Positions 49,125 to 60,272 of a DNA stretch of 64,000 nt are shown here, one piece after another. The notes under the pieces are model-generated. The model saw only the letters and a program-made list of their open reading frames with translations. It had not been told where the DNA came from and did no database searches. A program made the translations under genes and the position numbers. This DNA comes from Nymphaea colorata. Lineage: Eukaryota; Streptophyta; Magnoliopsida; Nymphaeales; Nymphaeaceae. How positions within the stretch are numbered: position 1 is the stretch's first letter; every line of letters starts with the position of its first letter. The DNA is taken from contig NC_045139.1 in the NCBI RefSeq assembly GCF_008831285.2, forward strand, positions 5,246,704 to 5,310,703. The letters are read 5' to 3'.

Positions 49125-50259
49125 CTAAGTTTTTTTTTTTTTTTTGTATTGTTTAAGACATTGCAAAAAAAATGCATTGATGATAGTCAATGTTTTGGCT
49201 ACAGTTTTTAGCATTCAGACTGTTTTTAGGGTCACAAAATGAGAAAAAGTCTCATTAGTAACATAGGTAGCCCACTGATTTTAATTATATATATATATAT
49301 TCCTGACTAATGTGGTTTAGCTAATTATACTCTTCTGTGATTTGCAATATAATATCAATAAATATATTAATTGCTGTGCAAACTCCCATCATCCACCTAA
49401 TCATCATGATTTGGTAGTTCACGACATGCACAAGTGTAAAGGTCATTGATAAACTATTTTACATGGGCGATAATGTAAGCTTGTTGTTTGCATGTCCTCA
49501 ACCAACAAGAATCTTCAATTGATCTTCTTCTTTTAACAGAAGTTATAATTTTTTTCCCCTTGTATAAAAGAATCCTAATCATGAACACCTTTCTACCTAA
49601 TGGCTTAAGACTGGCTAACAATCGGCACTATTGAATAATTCACATGATTTATGAGCCATTCAGGAGAACCTTGAGATGTCACAGGAGAATTAGAAGGAAG
49701 ATGAGTTTAATTAGGCCTTTATGTTGTGAAATCACTGCGCCATACAATTAATGAATCTCAACAAATCTCACATGCCCTATAAAAAAAATCTGGATACATG
49801 TTTGAATTATTTTAAGAACACTTGAAAATCTGGATACATGCCAATTATATTGTGTTTGCTAATCATGTCTAATATTGTTGAGTGGTTAAATTAGAATTTG
49901 GGATGGCCGGAAAGGTGTCAGCCAAAACTGATGTCTACTGCTACGGAATTCTTCTCTTGGAGGTGTTTACCAGAAGAAAACCTACTGATGAACAGTTTGG
50001 TGGGGACTTTAGTTTGAGGCAATGGGTGGCTGAAGCATTTCCAGTCGCAATTTCAGATGTCATTGACAGCCATCTTCTAAATGAGAGTAACAATGCTGCA
50101 ACTGAAAGATCAGCTGCTAGGAAAGAGCTGCTGCTGATGATCATGGGGATAGGCTTGTCATGTTCAAGGGAATCTCGGAATGAGAGAATGGAAATGAAGG
50201 AAGTGGTTGCAAGGCTACTAAGGATACGACAGAAGACTTTAAGAATGACAAAAAGATAA
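46149..50259 (+). CDS. LRR receptor-like kinase, subfamily XII (EFR/FLS2/XA21-like), gene 1
   Basis: Two exons, 46149-48804 and 49895-50259, give 1006 residues. Order: signal peptide (hydrophobic VFLLCFSSFTLIVVL, about 9-26), LRR N-cap with paired cysteines (SFCDWNGVSC), about 20 LRRs (roughly 85-630), a transmembrane helix (about 658-681) and a kinase (about 717-1000). The glycine loop is GNGSFGSVYKG, ATP-binding Lys is K745, helix C Glu is E761, the catalytic loop is HCDMKPSN (H838-D840), and DFG is at 858-860. HCD in place of HRD marks a non-RD kinase, as in the pattern-recognition receptors of this family. The intron falls between the P and E of APE, the family position. Joining gives APEFG and keeps frame to the stop. 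The start follows GGC and has G at +4. Predicted to sit in the plasma membrane and sense an apoplastic ligand; the ligand is unknown. Confidence 0.95.
48805..49894 (+). other. Intron of receptor kinase 1
   Basis: Donor GTACGT at 48805, acceptor TTAG ending at 49894, 1090 bp. About twice as long as the intron of gene 2, in part because of a (CT)n(AT)n run (about 49074-49122), a T run and a second TA run near 49284. Confidence 0.9.
49074..49122. repeat. Compound microsatellite (CT)n(AT)n in intron
   Basis: Uninterrupted CT followed by AT, within the intron of receptor kinase 1. Confidence 0.9.
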
Positions 50260-51675
50260 TTCAACATATGTACAATTAGATTTCCAGGGCACAACTAGTC
50301 ATTAGCTAAAATGGTCAGACGGCAGTTTCCAATAGGCTAAACAGTTCGATGTGGAAATGCAGTGTGATTGCTTTCATTGAGCGCTGTCACTTGCATTGGT
50401 CACATACAGGCTTTTATGATGATTTGCTTAATATATTTGTGCATTTTGTTCCTGACCAATTTGGGTGACTAATCTCGTAGAACAAACACACAAAAGAGGC
50501 TTGGAAATTTGTCTATTATTGTTGTTTGTGTCATATTCTCAAGTAAGGATACCTCAATTGCCATAATTTCAGTTCACGGAAATCCTCTCCGTTTTCTAAA
50601 ATTTTGCTTTAACATATCCTCAGTGCACAATTTCACAAATCTGCCAAAAAAATGTGAAACAAGAAAAATGAAGAAAAATGTATCATTCTGGTAAGTTTTG
50701 GCCCGCAGTCCAATTTTATCTTAAAAAGAAGAGCCCTTGAATGAGGAGGATGAGAATTGCCGGCTATGAGTATCGGTGCGTCACTGAAGAATATTAATTG
50801 TAATGGCCCCTAACAAGAGACCATGTGTTATGAACTAGAAGAGGCAAAAGTGAAACTTGAAAAAATTTACTTTATTTCCTACGAATTGAACCACCATTTT
50901 TGTTAAAGAGGCTTGGTGTTATCTGAAAAAAATAACTGGACTTTGAATTCACTTATAATGGAACCTTAAATTTGGCCTGGTTCGACCAAGAAACTGGCTT
51001 GGTTCTCAATGCTGCACGAAAGGAAGCAACCCTATCCAAAATTAACGAATAGAAAGCGATAATAGCATTCTCACTCATTTTGTTGGTCAGTTCATTCCCA
51101 AATGTCTTTACAAAATAAAAAGCTCGTGAAAAGTTTCATTGACCATCTGGGTGTATGTAGTGGACTTATGACCCACTAGAGAGTGAAAACTCATACCCAA
51201 TTTCTTGTCTTTCTAAGGTACAGGGTTTGCTTTTAGTGCCTTAAATGTACTATCACCCCCAACAGACCGAGTTCAAGCTTGACTCCTCATGTACCTCCAA
51301 GGACTAGTCACCACATATTGTAATACAAACAACTTACGCACCATGTCCCCGACCTTATTTTTGAAGCAATCAAATATTCAAGACTGACCTAGCTGATGGT
51401 CCAATACCTTTATTGTAAAGCTTCAGTCGCAATTTGGTCTACCAAGTTGAGGTCGAGCTGAACAACATCCACCAGATGTTCCCTACCTTATCTTTGGAGC
51501 AATCAAACATTCAAGACTGCCTAATGGTCTGATCGCTGTGTTGTAAGAACCGGTTTATGAATCGAGTCCACAATATATGCTGCCAATTTGGTGAACCGGC
51601 CAATTCAATAATCTAATAGATGCAAATCAGCAAAAAAAAAAAAAGAAAGAAAGAAAGAAAGAAAATTGTTGTGAA
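50260..51675. other. Region between the kinase genes, no gene seen
   Basis: 3' flank of gene 1, then AT-rich sequence. A diverged duplication of about 60 bp occurs at about 51355 and 51485 (shared GAGCAATCAAACATTCAAGA-type motif). A GAAA run lies at about 51640-51663. Confidence 0.4.
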
Positions 51676-52160
51676 GGGTAGAAACCTGGCAAAAAGAGAA
51701 CATGATATTGGAATTATGTTGTGAAGGTAAGGGGCTGCTAAGAAAAAGACATGTTGATGTAATCTTCCGTGCCAAGCAGGGCGCTCGATGGGGAAATAAG
51801 ATGACCCATGAATTAAAAAAATTCCCATTGATGTTATCTGCCACGCCAAAGGGGCTGAATGTGGAAAAGCCAACGATATCACTTTCGTTTCAAGAGAAGT
51901 AGACTTGAGTCTTCCAACAATTTGAATTAAACAAAAAAAAAAAGTGAATTTTTCTGGAAGAGAATCTATAAAAGGACCTTGTTAATTGTCATGGTGATAA
52001 CATTACTTGGCACCTCAATTAAACGGTAGTAGTATGTAGAATCGATGTACATCAGCCATTTCCTATCCTGGTTTGAACCAGTAGACGTTCATGACAGGTA
52101 CCCATCATAGTCTGATTGAGGCGTTGCGAAAATTGGCTACGAGTGGATGATTCTTTTGTA
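51676..52160 (+). promoter_or_regulatory. Distal promoter-like block upstream of receptor kinase 2
   Basis: Counterpart of 45290-45780, including GATGTAATCTTCCGTGCCAA and a TATAAAA at 51967-51973, but 1.4 kb from the start codon instead of about 0.4 kb. The extra distance (52160-53250) is unrelated AT-rich sequence, possibly an insertion. Confidence 0.55.
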
Positions 52161-53250
52161 ACAGAAGGAAGGGGAGCCCTATCTCCCAGCAGGCTTGCAT
52201 CGGAAACGAGTGCATGAAGTAGGTCTAGCTAGACCATTTGTCATGGGATAAATTGTATTGATAATGGCTCTTTAACCAGTTTTTTCATTCACTCATTTCA
52301 GAACTCCATAGTGTTCTTGTGTTTTGATTCAGAATTAAATATTCTAGCCATGGAAATAGACTTTCATTCCATCGTTAATAAAGGGATATGTTCTGTACTA
52401 ACGAAATATGGATTCCAACTTAATTTTGTTACTAACTTGGGTTTGCAATAATTTGTAAAACACATGGGTTTGGTGGGTAGAAGATAAGTGGAGGTAAATC
52501 GGTCTCTTTGATGAATTATTCTCTGTCGTGCAACTAGTCCACCATGAATTATTCTCTGTCGATTTGGACGACTTAATTAGTAGCGAATCAGCACAAAATA
52601 TTAAAAATCATATTCTTCTGGAAAATAAATAAACAATGTATAGAAGCTAATAAAAAGCAATATTTTTTTTTAAAGACTGGTGGATTGGATCAAATTGTTA
52701 TAGAATAGATTTGAATGAACTGGCGGACTCAAGCTTAATTATTGGATAACATAGTCTGATTAGCAAAAACGGTTGAGTGATAAAATCCAGCATACTCAAA
52801 ACCATCCAGTCCATGCAAAATTGATGTTGGTACAACTAAACTATTTCTTTATTGTGGATCCCCATATTGCACTGAACAAGCAACATAGTTGCACATCATG
52901 CTTTTATATTATTGACGACAGCCACCACTTATAGGGAAAAAACATGTAAAAAACACAAAAATAAGTCAGCCGAATAATTCAGCAAAGAAAAATGCGACAG
53001 CCAAAAAATGGGTTTTTCCGATTTTTTCTTGATTTTTCCCATTTTTTCATTTTAGATTTTTTTTCACATTTTTTTTTATTGCGAAACAGCTTGTTTCCAT
53101 TTTCTAATTTTTATTTTTGCTTATCTATTTATTTTTATGTTGCTTTATTAGTTTCTCATTTATCTTACATTCTCCTAATTTTTAGGTTGTTTTAAATTTT
53201 TAAAAATTTACCATATGTTTCCCATATTTCCCTTATTTTCCCACGCTCGC
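52161..53250. other. Upstream region of gene 2, no gene seen
   Basis: AT-rich sequence present here but absent from the matching place before gene 1. The T-rich part at 52990-53230 resembles the T-rich stretch near 1330-1560 (CACTA-like element). No gene seen. Confidence 0.35.
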
Positions 53251-53529
53251 CATATTATTTAATAGAAAAAGAGAAACCATATCAGTATAAACTATGGACG
53301 AGGTTTTGGATATGTAGAAAAAAGAAAAAATTCAATTCACAACTTTGATATGGGATTGAATAGAGTTGAAAATTTGTAAAGGAAAATAAGATAGGGGCTA
53401 CTGTCTCATTGATGTAATCATCAGTGGTGCCGCGGGATTTGGAAATGTGAAGCAATGTCTTCCAAAGCAGTAGACCTGAGCCTTCTACAACTCCAAGAAG
53501 AAAAGGACACAAAATTCAAGAAGAGAATC

Positions 53530-53539
53530 TATATATAAA
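53530..53539 (+). promoter_or_regulatory. TATA box of receptor kinase 2
   Basis: TATATATAAA, 63 bases before the start codon, in a 300-bp proximal promoter shared with gene 1 (common GATTTGGAAATGTGAAG and TTGGACAGGCATGGCTACC). Confidence 0.6.
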
Positions 53540-53592
53540 TTAAATACCTTGACTCCTGTTCATGCGTCTTCTACATAGAAATTTGGACAGGC

Positions 53593-56500
53593 ATGGCTAC
53601 CACCAGTCGGTTACCTCAGCCACTTGGCTTTCTTTTGTGTTGCGCCTTCACCTTGACTCTGGTTCTCAGCCAGAGGAAGGCAATCTCAGCTCTTGCTTCT
53701 CTGAGCAACGTGACTGATCAATTTGCATTGCTGTCTTTCAAATCCCTTGTCACTAAAGACCCTTATAATGTGTTATCAAATTGGAATTCCAACATCTCCT
53801 TCTGTGATTGGAATGGAGTTTCTTGCAGTCGTGGTTCACAAAGGGTCGTTGCTCTGAGGCTCTTCGACAAGGCACTTGAAGGTACAATCTCCCCATATGT
53901 CAGCAATCTCTCCTTCTTACGGCTTCTTGATCTCAGGAACGATAACTTCCATGGTCATCTTCCCATTGATTTTAGTTGCCTCCCTTGGTTGGAAAAACTT
54001 TCCCTATGGAAAAACCATTTTAAAGGGTTAATTCCACAAACACTGAGCCACTGTCATCATCTCCAAGTACTTTTGGCACCAGAAAACGAATTCTATGGAA
54101 GCATTCCAGAGTCCCTAGGCCGCTTGCCAAAACTCAAGGTCATTAATCTTTCTGGTAACAGGCTCACAGGAATCATTCCAGTCACTTTTGCCAACCTCTC
54201 AAAACTGGACACTGTTGATATTAGTCAAAATCACATACACATTAAGATTCCTTTTGAGTTGGGAAGCGCAACCCGCTTGACATGGTTTAACGTGCAAATG
54301 AACAATCTCATTGGTGCATTGCCCGAGAGTTTGTTTAACCTATCTGCTCTTCAGTTTTTGAGCTTTGAGATGAATCAACTCACAAGGCATCTCCCTAAAG
54401 ATGCTGGCCGCTTTCTGCCTAATCTCAAGGAACTCTACTTGGGTGCAAACAACTTTGATGGCCCTTTTCCACCTTCTTTTTCAAATGCTACTAGTCTCCA
54501 AATTCTTACGGCAGAAGACAATAAATTTAGTGGTCCTATACCGTTAGAATTAGGTAGTCTGACACAACTCAGGAGGCTCTGTCTTTGGGGAAATATGTTC
54601 ACCAATGCCCCTGGCAGTCGTGAGCTTTCCATTCTCACATCCTTCACCAAGTGTCGAATGGTAAAAGAAATTTATCTCTCAAAAAACCTTCTAAATGGTA
54701 TTCTTCCTGCCTCCATTGAAAACCTCACAACCACCTTGTGGAACCTTGACCTTTCCTTTAATGAGATTGAGGGTACTATCCCATTAGCTTTCACCAACTT
54801 GACAAAGTTGATGTCCTTAGACTTGAGTTTCAACAAAATAAAGGGGTCTATTCCACCAAATATGGGATCAATGGAAAAGTTACAGGAATTAACTCTTTCT
54901 GGCAATGCCTTAGAAGGTTCAATTCCAAAGTCACTTTACCAATTGGTCCACATGGGTAATCTTTATTTGGACAATAATGCACTAAGTGGGCCAATCTCAA
55001 CCTCTATAAACAATCTCACGAATCTGCAGAAGTTGTATTTAAATTCAAACAGTTTTTCATCAGCACTTCCTCCTGCCCTTTGTGAGTTGAAGGATTTGAT
55101 ATGGCTTTACTTGCAAGACAACTCTTTCACTGGTCTCCTGCCTTTAGATGTGGGAAATTTGGTTGCTTTGGACAAAATGGATATCTCTGTAAACCAGTTG
55201 AGTGGAGAGCTGCCTGTGTCCTTATCAGAGCTCCAAAGGCTAGAGTATTTGAATCTCTCCAAAAATTCATTTGATGGCCACATTCCCGGAAACCTTGATG
55301 GTATGGTAAATATTAAAATTATTGACCTTTCCCACAATAAGCTTCGCGGTGGGATTCCAAAATCATTGGAAAATCTTCAACAACTCCAAGTCTTGGACTT
55401 ATCCTTCAACCGATTGGAAGGAGCGATTCCAAGTGGTGGAAATTTCACAAACCTTTCCATAGATTCATTTGTAGGAAATTATGCACTATGTGGAGCTCCC
55501 AAGTTCCATGTGCCAGTATGTTCAGATGGAGAGAAGAAGCACAACATTGTCAACATGATCAAGGTTGATATTTTTTTAGCAAGTGGGGGCTTTGCACTTC
55601 TACTCATTGTATGGATACTCATTTTTGTCGCAAAATATAGAAAGAAGGGGTTGGAGAGACATTATCATCAGGTTGAAAGATTTCGTGGAATTGCCATCCC
55701 AGTGATTACATACAGAATGTTATCTCAAGCGACAAACAACTTCAGTGATGCAAATTTTATGGGCAGTGGAAGCTTTGGTTCAGTGTATAAAGGAATTTTG
55801 GCGGATGGAACAACGGTGGCTGTTAAGGTCCTAAACTTGTTATCTGAGGGAGCATCAAAAAGTTTTGACATTGAATGCAATGCAATGTGCCAGATTAGAC
55901 ACCGAAACCTTCTTAGAGTCATCACATCTTGCTCCAGAGCAGATTTCAAGGCTTTAGTTCTCCAATACATGCCCCTTGGGAGCCTAGAAGTCTGTCTATA
56001 TTCAGGTGGCCATCACTTGAATCTCTTCCAAAGATTGGATATCATGATTGATGTTGCTTGTGCACTAGAATATCTTCACCATGGTTGCTGGGAGACTATT
56101 GTTCATTGTGATCTAAAGCCAAGTAATGTGCTCCTAGATGAGAATATGACCGCACATGTTGGTGACTTTGGCATTGCAAAGATGCTAGTTGGTCACAAAT
56201 CTTCAACTCTTACAAGCACGCTCAGAACCACCGGATACATTGCGCCAGGTACAAACTCTTTGTTCTATCATAAATTCTATGCTTGAACTGCTTCTTAGAC
56301 AACTTGGTCATGCTTACCACGGAGAGGAAGTTCTATCAACATCCATAATTTCCAAATATCAAGCTTTAATTTTAGATTACCAACCAGTTGGCAACTGATT
56401 ACTTGGATTTTATTATGAAAAAGAGAAAAATCAGATTAATAAGTGAAATGAATGGGGATGATACTATGCAATTTTGCATTTGAATATGAGTCTGAATCAA

Positions 56501-57185
56501 ATAAGATGGTGAACATTAAGCCTAATTATTCACACGCATACATTAATGCCAGCAAGTTTGCCTTTTGAGTGTGTTTCTTTCTTTAGTAAAATTTCACTTC
56601 CTCCTTACAAATGCATGAAAACAAAAAATAGAGTTTCGTGTACACCATAAATCAAAATAAAATAATTAGTCCTAATTTTTTGCATCGCTTTCTTTATTTC
56701 TGAAACCATCTTATTAACGACAATGTGCCTTGTCTACTAAATATTGCCATGATCATGTCTGACCTTGTTGGGTGGATGAATTAGAATTAGGGGCCGCTGG
56801 AAAGGTGTCGACCAAAGCAGATGTCTACAGCTATAGGATTCTTCTGCTTGAGGTGTTTACCAGAAGAAAGCCTACCGATGAAAGTTTTAATGGAGACTTT
56901 ACTTTGAGGCAGTGGGTGGCTGAAGCGTTTCCACTTGCAATTTCAGATGTCATCGATGGTCATCTTCTGAAGCAAAGTAACAGTGAAGTGGTTTCACATC
57001 ATGCTGCCGAAGGACATCTTCTGAAGCAAAATAACAGCGGAACTGTTCTAAATGAGCTGCTTGTCATGATCATGGAGACGGGGTTGTCATGTTCAAGGAA
57101 AGCACCAACTGAGAGAATGGGCATGAAGGAGGTGGTCGCTAGGCTTAAAACGATACGACGGAAGGCTTCCCCTTTGGAAGAATGA
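53593..57185 (+). CDS. LRR receptor-like kinase, subfamily XII, gene 2
   Basis: Two exons, 53593-56248 and 56785-57185, give 1018 residues. The first exon has exactly the length of that of gene 1 (2656 bp), and the layout is the same: signal peptide, LRR cap (SFCDWNGVSC), about 20 LRRs, transmembrane helix (about 658-679), kinase. Seen: GSGSFGSVYKG, K745, HCDLKPSN (non-RD), DFG, and APE completed across the intron. Two oddities: the near-invariant glycine of subdomain IX is arginine (DVYSYR, R903; gene 1 has DVYCYG), and the activation segment has TLRTTGYIAP where gene 1 has TLGTTGYIAP. An in-frame duplication near the C-terminus repeats GHLLKQ (56958 and 57012), making this protein 12 residues longer. 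The frame is intact, so it is probably expressed, but kinase activity may be reduced; that is inference. The two genes are tandem duplicates. Confidence 0.93.
56249..56784 (+). other. Intron of receptor kinase 2
   Basis: Donor GTACAA at 56249, acceptor TTAG ending at 56784, 536 bp, same position and phase as gene 1. Confidence 0.9.
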
Positions 57186-57604
57186 CAAAAATAAACCAAT
57201 CCTTTATATGTATAAATTGGGATCCTTATTGGATCCCACTTGAATATTAGACCCGCATTCTTATTCAGTTATGAACTCGAATGACCAATTTAAATCTGTT
57301 TGCTTCAAATTTCTGGATCCAATCAGGTGATCAAATGGCAGCTGAGCTTAGTCCAACCGGATCGAGTCCGGTCTCTGGAATGGAGAATTCCTAGTACCAC
57401 CAGGAAGCATCTCACATCTCACGAAAATGCACACAGTTCTTCCATGATAAACTAAATGATATATAAGAATATTACCCTCTAAAAGCACATTTATACTTGC
57501 CTATGATTTCACGCGTGACGATTCTAGAATTAAATGAAAAAAAAATGAAAAGAAAAGAAAAATGTAGCTGGACGGTTTCCTCCCTAGCCCGATGGCGAGT
57601 GACT
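57186..57604. other. 3' flank of receptor kinase 2
   Basis: Ordinary AT-rich flank; no gene seen. Confidence 0.35.
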
Positions 57605-57936
57605 TTTATATTCATATATGAATCTGAATCTGAATCTGAATCCGGATTTGGAACTCAAATCCAGCTCAACTATGGGTCTGATCAAATATTTAGTCCTCCG
57701 TCACCCGCCACCGCACTTAGTGCTCTGCCCCCGGGTGCTCTCCCACTTGAGTTACCCCCAGGCCATGCTCTTCCATGATATTGGAACACAGCATTTCTGC
57801 CGCTCCACATGAGCATATGACTTTGTATTTCTGAATCTGGATTTGCTTGAATGTCATTTCTTAAAAACAGAATCCGATCTTTTCGGAACAATTTTGTCGG
57901 ATATCTGATTCAAATCGGATATAATGACATCCTTAG
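57605..57936. mobile_element. TAGGGATGTCA fold-back relic with internal GC-rich insert
   Basis: Repeated GAATCTGAATCTGAATC and GGATATCTGATTC motifs, ending ATGACATCCTTA, the expected right end of this family. A GC-richer piece of about 110 bp (57705-57815) sits in the middle and may be nested. Confidence 0.5.
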
Positions 57937-58019
57937 GTGGATGCGTCCCCACCCCCAACATGTTCATAGTTCACCATTATTAAATAGGGGCAAGCCCATA
58001 AGTGTTTGTCAAGTGGATA

Positions 58020-58235
58020 TGGTTGTAAAATTAGTCAAGCCAACTCCACCTCAACTTGAACTGGCTCGGTTGAGATCGACTAACAAATGAGTTGAGCTCG
58101 AGCTTAACTCAAAATTCAAGCTTATAAACGAGTCAAACTTCGAGTTACGTCAATTTCGAGCTGAGCAAGATATGGGTCGAGTTGAGCCGAGCTAAATGAG
58201 TTCAATCTCAACTCCTACTCATGCACAGCCCTACA
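58020..58235. mobile_element. hAT-like MITE fragment (GAGCTCGAG-rich)
   Basis: Motifs such as GAGTTGAGCTCGAGCTTAAC and the right end GCACAGCCCTA, typical of a common plant hAT MITE type. The left end and target duplication are not found. Confidence 0.45.
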
Positions 58236-59459
58236 AATGGAGCAAGTGCGTGCCGAAGTGGATTAGAATGAGTTCTCCCAACTTGTCCAAGTGCTAACAG
58301 TTCACTTCTTAGTTTTAATATTGACAGCGGGAGTATGTTCAAAGCCCTAGGATCACTTCTTCTCTCGAAAGGATTAGAATGGGATCTTTCTCCTAAAAGA
58401 TGTCCCCCTGAAGTCAAAATAGAGATAATTTATCCAGGTGAAACTTGTGCACAAGTTGTTCGTACATACAAAGTTAGGAAGAGTAAAATGTCATCAAAAT
58501 TAGGGAAAAAAGTTACCCCTCACATGGACAGAACCAAGAAGAGCCATGGCTGCTGAACCTTTACAAACTTTTTGACATTTCCATTAGACAATCATTACTG
58601 AGAAAAGACAAGCCTTTGGATTTTGAACAATTCAAATTTTAGGGAATTTTTTGTACAAAGAATTCAGAAACATGAGTCGGACAAGAAACAATTTCTCAAC
58701 CAAACAAAACTAGGGAATTGCCGAGCTGGGTTGAAAGAGATGCCTTGCTTGTCAACAGAGGGAAAGCATCACCGCTTAGCTTTTTAATGGAAATGTCTTC
58801 ACCGGATAAGATGGCCTGACCGCTTTTTCAAGCCATCCATCACATCCTCCTTTGTTCTAATTTTGTCTTTCAATACCACTTTCGCATTCGGCAGTGTAAT
58901 CAACACTTGTCAACTTTAAACTATTTTTTAGCATTGTTTTAAGATATTTATTTTATTTTCTGACTTATTTAGTTATTTATTCTAAAATAATCATTTTAAT
59001 GCTTTTAAATTATTCACACTAGGGAGAAAGGTGAGAATCCGGAAATTGACTTTGGCACTATAGACCAGTTACAAAGCAAATGATTCCTTCTCCTCCGTTT
59101 CATTCATTAAAATTATTCAAGTATTTTTCTTCTGCTGATCAAGATATGTTCATATAAAAAAGCAACCAAGAATAAGAAAAGAGATCTACCACTTGCACTT
59201 GTTACCATCAAAACGACTTTAGTGAGGTATAGAATGCCAAAGATCTTAAATTCAATTGGTGAAATCATTCCTCTTTCCAAGAAGGGGCATATTTATTGTA
59301 ACCGACAAATTATTATGATTTAACATATCATAAGAATTTATGGAATGTGACATTCTTAAAAGCATGTATGTAGTGTAGATACAATGCTAAAGGATTTCAT
59401 GCAGCACATTTGTGCTGTTGGTGGATAGGCCAAGCGAACTGAGCCAATTATATTAACTG
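58236..59459. other. Intergenic region, no gene seen
   Basis: A short piece near 58490-58530 (AAAAAGTTACCCCTCACAT) also occurs near 44980. No coding support. Confidence 0.35.
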
Positions 59460-59700
59460 ATAATTTAAGGTGCTGGAAATAAGAAGTCCTTGGAATTAGA
59501 AAAAGTCACATTGATGAAAAAGCAAGTGACATCGCTTGTTGTTTTCCACTTGGTGTCTACGGCACGGCCGCATATCACATTAATGGGACTTTTTCTAATT
59601 CGTAGCACCTCTTATTTCCCACATCCAGCAACTTAGTTGGCATACAAGATTACATCAACAAGACTTTTTCTTTACAACCCTTAACAACATATTTCTTTGC
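59460..59700. repeat. Fold-back of the receptor-kinase distal promoter block
   Basis: The minus strand of about 59534-59700 follows the distal promoter blocks: CTTGTTGATGTAATCTT, GTGGGAAATAAGAGGTGCTA, then AGAAAAAGTCCCATTAATG. The + strand of about 59466-59533 carries part of the same block the other way round (GGAAATAAGAAGTCC, AGAAAAAGTCACATTGATG). The two halves pair with each other. The middle has GCAAGTGACATCGCTTG. Confidence 0.6.
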
Positions 59701-59747
59701 CAGTTTTTAACTATTTTTTTACTGCATTTAGTAGATAGGCCTGTTGG

Positions 59748-60264
59748 AAGGGTTGCACACGAGCCAAGTCGAACATGAGATTGGTCTGCTCAAGCTTGAT
59801 TCAACTCAAAAAACATGAGTTTGAGCTCGGCTCGAACTCGAGTCAAGCTCCTTATAACATGATCGAGCTCGACACAACTACATAAAATCAAGCTCGAACT
59901 TGACTAGTTTAACCCATTTAACTCGTTTAGGCTTGCATTAACTCGTTTAACTAATGTAAGCATTAACTCTTTTAAATCGTGTAAGCATTAACTCGTATAA
60001 GTTGTAAAAATTTGTTGAACCTCTCAAAGTTAAAACCAGTGATTTGGTGAATCGGTTTTGGCAAATGTTCTATAGAGTACCAGTGCAAGTCGAGTCTAGT
60101 ATAAACGAGTCGAGTTTCAGAAACTCAAACTCACATCGTTTATCGTTTCAAGTATATTTCTAATCTTGAACTCAGCTCGTTTATAAATGAGTCGAGCACA
60201 AGTCGGGTTTTCTCAACCGAGTTCAAGTCAAGCCCAAGTTGACTCGGCTTGTTGTGCAGCTCTA
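59748..60264. mobile_element. hAT-type MITE with perfect 8-bp target duplication
   Basis: A 517-bp element flanked by CCTGTTGG on both sides (59740-59747 and 60265-60272). The left end AAGGGTTGCACACGAGCC and the inverted right end TAGAGCTGCACAACAAGCC are related. The interior is rich in GAGCTCGA and CTCGTTTA motifs. Same type as 58020-58235. No coding capacity. Confidence 0.85.
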
Positions 60265-60272
60265 CCTGTTGG

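Noticed and set aside
49941-50294. 117-codon minus-strand frame opposite the kinase exon
   Set aside because: Shadow of the receptor kinase coding strand.
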